A stretch of DNA of 6,869 nt from Bacteroidota bacterium. GTDB lineage: Bacteria > Bacteroidota > Bacteroidia > Flavobacteriales_F > PHOS-HE28. A program made the position numbers and the translations under genes. The stretch lies in NCBI GenBank assembly GCA_023430945.1, contig JAEYYE010000337.1, positions 1 to 6,869 of the forward strand, in the 5' to 3' direction. Positions 5,207-6,869 of the stretch are shown here, in pieces. Position 1 is the stretch's first letter. Each line of letters opens with the position of its first letter. Below the pieces are notes generated by a model. The model was not told the DNA's origin and searched no databases. It worked only from the letters and a program-made list of their open reading frames with translations.

Positions 5207-6517
5207 TTGAAGAGGTTGGACGAAATAGACCTGATCGAGCTGGATGACAGGCTCAAGCAATTACTGATCGAACTGGGCCTCGCCCCCGGCCATGTGAGTT
5301 GGGTGGCGCTGATCATCAGCGTGGTGGTGATCCTGCTTGCCATGTGGCTGCTCGCGCGCCTGCTGAACCTGCTGCTCACCACTGGCCTCACCCGCCTCTC
5401 CCGCCGCACGAATACCAATTTCGATGATCAGTTGCTCAAGCAGCACGTGCCACGCTACGTGGCCCGGCTAGTGCCCTTGATCATCATGTACAACCTGGTG
5501 CCGCTGGTGTTCCAGGACTTCCCGTGGTGGGCCGTGGTGATGGAGCGGCTGTTCAACGTGTTCTTCATTGTCCTCTTCATCCGCATCATCCGATCCTTCA
5601 TTCATGCGGGGCGCAACACGTTGCAGGGTCTCGAAGCGTTCAAGGACAAGCCGCTGGACAGTTACGCGCAGGTGGTCAACCTGGTCATGTTCATCATTGG
5701 CGGTGTACTCATTTTCTCGCAGCTCACCGGCCGATCGGCCCTGACCTTCCTCACCGCCATGGGCGCGGCGTCGGCGGTTCTGCTGCTCATCTTCAAGGAT
5801 ACGATCCTGGGCTTCGTGGCCAGCATTCAGATCAGCGCCAACGACATGGTGCGCATCGGCGATTGGATCACCATGACCAAGTACGGGGCCGATGGCGATG
5901 TGGTGGAGATCAACCTAACCACCGTGAAAGTGATCAACTGGGACAAGACCGTGACAACGATCCCCACCTACGCCCTCATCTCCGATTCCTTCCAGAACTG
6001 GCGCGGCATGCAGGAAAGCGGCGGACGGCGGATCAAACGCAGCATCCGCATCAAGATCAGCAGCATCAGGTATCTGGAACCGGCCGAGATCGACGAGCTC
6101 ACACGCATCCAGCTGATCAACGATTACATCCAGGAGCGGCGTGAAGAGATCCGGCGCTTCAACGAAGAGAACCAGGTGGACCATTCCATGCTCGTTAACG
6201 GCCGGCGCATGACCAACATCGGGCTCTTCCGCCGTTATGTGGATACCTATCTGCGCAGGCATCCGGGCATCAATCAGAGCATGACACTGATGGTGCGGCA
6301 ACTCGCACCCGATGAACATGGTCTTCCGCTCGAACTATACTGTTTCACCAACACGATAAAATGGGTGGAGTACGAACCGATCCAGGCGGACATCTTCGAT
6401 CACCTGCTGGCCGCGATCAAGTACTTCCACCTCCAGGTCTTCGAAGATCCCGCGGCCGATGACGTGCGCGAGGCCGGCCGTCTTCTGGCGGAAACAACGG
6501 CCCATGACCGATCGTGA
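5207..6517 (+). CDS. ybdG: YbdG-type miniconductance mechanosensitive channel
   Basis: A 436-residue MscS-superfamily inner-membrane channel that would release solutes on hypo-osmotic shock. Five membrane segments are visible at about 31-57, 82-102, 107-131, 155-173 and 177-200. The pore helix has the small-residue pattern TAMGAASAVLLL (183-194). It leads into FKDTILGFVASIQISANDMVRIGDW (196-220) and the beta domain around VVEINLTTVKVINWDKTVTTIP (232-253), the standard MscS core. ALISDSFQNWRGM (256-268) followed by QESGGRRIKRSI is particularly like YbdG, and the length (E. coli YbdG 415) agrees. No ATG fits: the first in-frame one lies inside the first membrane helix. TTG at 5207 is therefore chosen, with TTG at codon 4 as an alternative. 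The gene is flanked by the two copies of the intergenic module and has no obvious terminator. Confidence 0.9.
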   Translation: MKRLDEIDLIELDDRLKQLLIELGLAPGHVSWVALIISVVVILLAMWLLARLLNLLLTTGLTRLSRRTNTNFDDQLLKQHVPRYVARLVPLIIMYNLVPLVFQDFPWWAVVMERLFNVFFIVLFIRIIRSFIHAGRNTLQGLEAFKDKPLDSYAQVVNLVMFIIGGVLIFSQLTGRSALTFLTAMGAASAVLLLIFKDTILGFVASIQISANDMVRIGDWITMTKYGADGDVVEINLTTVKVINWDKTVTTIPTYALISDSFQNWRGMQESGGRRIKRSIRIKISSIRYLEPAEIDELTRIQLINDYIQERREEIRRFNEENQVDHSMLVNGRRMTNIGLFRRYVDTYLRRHPGINQSMTLMVRQLAPDEHGLPLELYCFTNTIKWVEYEPIQADIFDHLLAAIKYFHLQVFEDPAADDVREAGRLLAETTAHDRS

Positions 6518-6621
6518 TCAGGGTTTCCTGGGCGGGATCCTGTCAGGTCGTGGCTGGGCTTGTCCTGAGCGAAGCCGAAGGGGCTGAAAGTCCTCGGTCA
6601 TCTATTCAGCGGCTGCCATAC

Positions 6622-6658
6622 TTGATCATTGGATATTGATCATTGGATATTGATCATT
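6622..6658. repeat. 14-bp tandem repeat inside copy B
   Basis: TTGATCATTGGATA occurs twice in perfect tandem (6622-6635, 6636-6649), followed by a partial third unit TTGATCATT (6650-6658). Each unit contains the palindrome TGATCA. Copy A has the same array (5084-5120) with two changes in its second half-unit, so the array predates or accompanied the duplication. Confidence 0.9.
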
Positions 6659-6729
6659 CCTGAAGGGTCCGGGCTTTCCGCCTCCGCCACTTACGCGGTT
6701 CCTGTCATCTCAAACGATGATCCCGTCCC

Positions 6730-6737
6730 TTTCTTTG
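6730..6737 (+). promoter_or_regulatory. Possible -7 box of the ABC ATPase gene
   Basis: TTTCTTTG, identical to the box in front of the channel gene, lies 7 nt before the ATG at 6745. It is the right end of module copy B. No TTG is found at -33. Confidence 0.4.
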
Positions 6738-6744
6738 CACCCCG

Positions 6745-6869
6745 ATGATCGAAGCAAAGGCAATCCGCAAGACCTACGGTGATCTGCAGGTGCTCAAGGG
6801 CGTGGATCTTACCGTGCAGAAGGGCGAAGTGGTGAGCATCGTGGGCGCCAGTGGTGCGGGCAAAAGCAC
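6745..6869 (+). CDS. lolD: LolD-like ABC transporter ATP-binding protein, N-terminal part
   Basis: Only the first 41 codons are present before the window ends. The sequence starts MIEAKAIRKTYGDLQVLKGV, continues with DLTVQKGEVVSIVGASGAG and reaches the Walker A lysine (GASGAGKS, residues 34-41). The VLKGVDL...KGEVVSIVGASGAGKS arrangement is characteristic of the LolD/MacB/FtsE branch of ATPases, which drive extraction of lipoproteins or other substrates from the inner membrane. It closely resembles Bacteroidota proteins annotated as LolD. The Walker B, signature and H-loop motifs lie outside, so the subfamily remains moderately certain. ATG at 6745 gives the normal short N-terminus. It follows module copy B directly. 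Confidence 0.8.
   Translation, partial: MIEAKAIRKTYGDLQVLKGVDLTVQKGEVVSIVGASGAGKS

Larger units (their letters stand above)
6529..6739. repeat. Duplicated intergenic module, copy B (upstream of the ABC gene)
   Basis: Second copy of the 211-bp module at 4991-5201. It begins 12 nt after the channel stop codon and ends 5 nt before the ABC ATPase start. The same sub-blocks occur in the same order and register: GGGCGGGATCCTGTCAGG at the left, the CCTGAGCGAAGCCGAAGG core, 14-bp tandem repeats (here perfect), the GGGTCCGGGCTTTCCGCC block and a terminal GTCCCTTTCTTTGCA. Only 6699-6718 is clearly diverged from copy A. Because the register is kept across that stretch, the divergence came by substitution and not by insertion. 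Confidence 0.93.

Noticed and set aside
5524..6144. Plus-strand ORF of 206 codons inside the channel gene in another frame
   Set aside because: A frame-shifted shadow of the channel gene rich in His, Gln, Arg and Gly; the MscS-family frame is unambiguous.
4991..6739. The two intergenic copies as ends of a composite transposon carrying the channel gene
   Set aside because: The copies are direct repeats without terminal inverted repeats, transposase remnants or visible target duplications, and the channel is a common chromosomal gene.

Overview
The window looks like chromosome of a GC-rich (roughly 55-60 % GC) member of the Bacteroidota, most likely a Flavobacteriales-type genome. Three things point there. 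A peptidase M49 C-terminus, a YkuK-like protein and a sucC without a neighbouring sucD all sit in configurations usual for that phylum. Several genes are preceded by -7 boxes of the Bacteroidota type (TAnnTTTG), with almost no Shine-Dalgarno signals. The sequence is also extraordinarily rich in GATC/CGATCG. Most of the window is ordinary housekeeping or membrane biology. The accessory-looking parts are a toxin-antitoxin pair and a duplicated intergenic module.

Layout, left to right. Positions 1-515 (+) hold the 3' end of a dipeptidyl-peptidase III-type (M49) gene, closed by a strong intrinsic terminator. A small RNase H-like YkuK-family gene (658-1140, +) follows. It is followed directly by a tRNA-Leu(CAG) gene (1195-1278, +), whose well-formed Bacteroidota promoter overlaps the ykuK-like stop codon. 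A second hairpin terminator separates this from a leftward block (4920 to 1310). In transcription order that block contains sucC, a RelE/ParE-type toxin-antitoxin pair, an alpha/beta hydrolase and a DUF418 membrane protein. The antitoxin, toxin and hydrolase genes overlap by 4 nt each (GTGA and ATGA), so the hydrolase appears translationally coupled to the toxin. The DUF418 gene follows after 28 nt.

To the right, a YbdG-type mechanosensitive channel gene (5207-6517, +) and the beginning of a LolD-like ABC ATPase gene (6745-end, +) are transcribed rightward. Each is preceded by a copy of the same approximately 211-bp intergenic module (4991-5201 and 6529-6739). The copies align without a gap and are about 90 % identical. 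The module contains a REP-like core, 14-bp tandem repeats and a shared promoter-like box, and is the most interesting structure seen here.

I do not see a phage, CRISPR array or transposase, and no clearly new multi-gene system. The best candidates for follow-up are the duplicated promoter-proximal module, the toxin-antitoxin-hydrolase coupling, the near-leaderless gene starts and the GATC enrichment.
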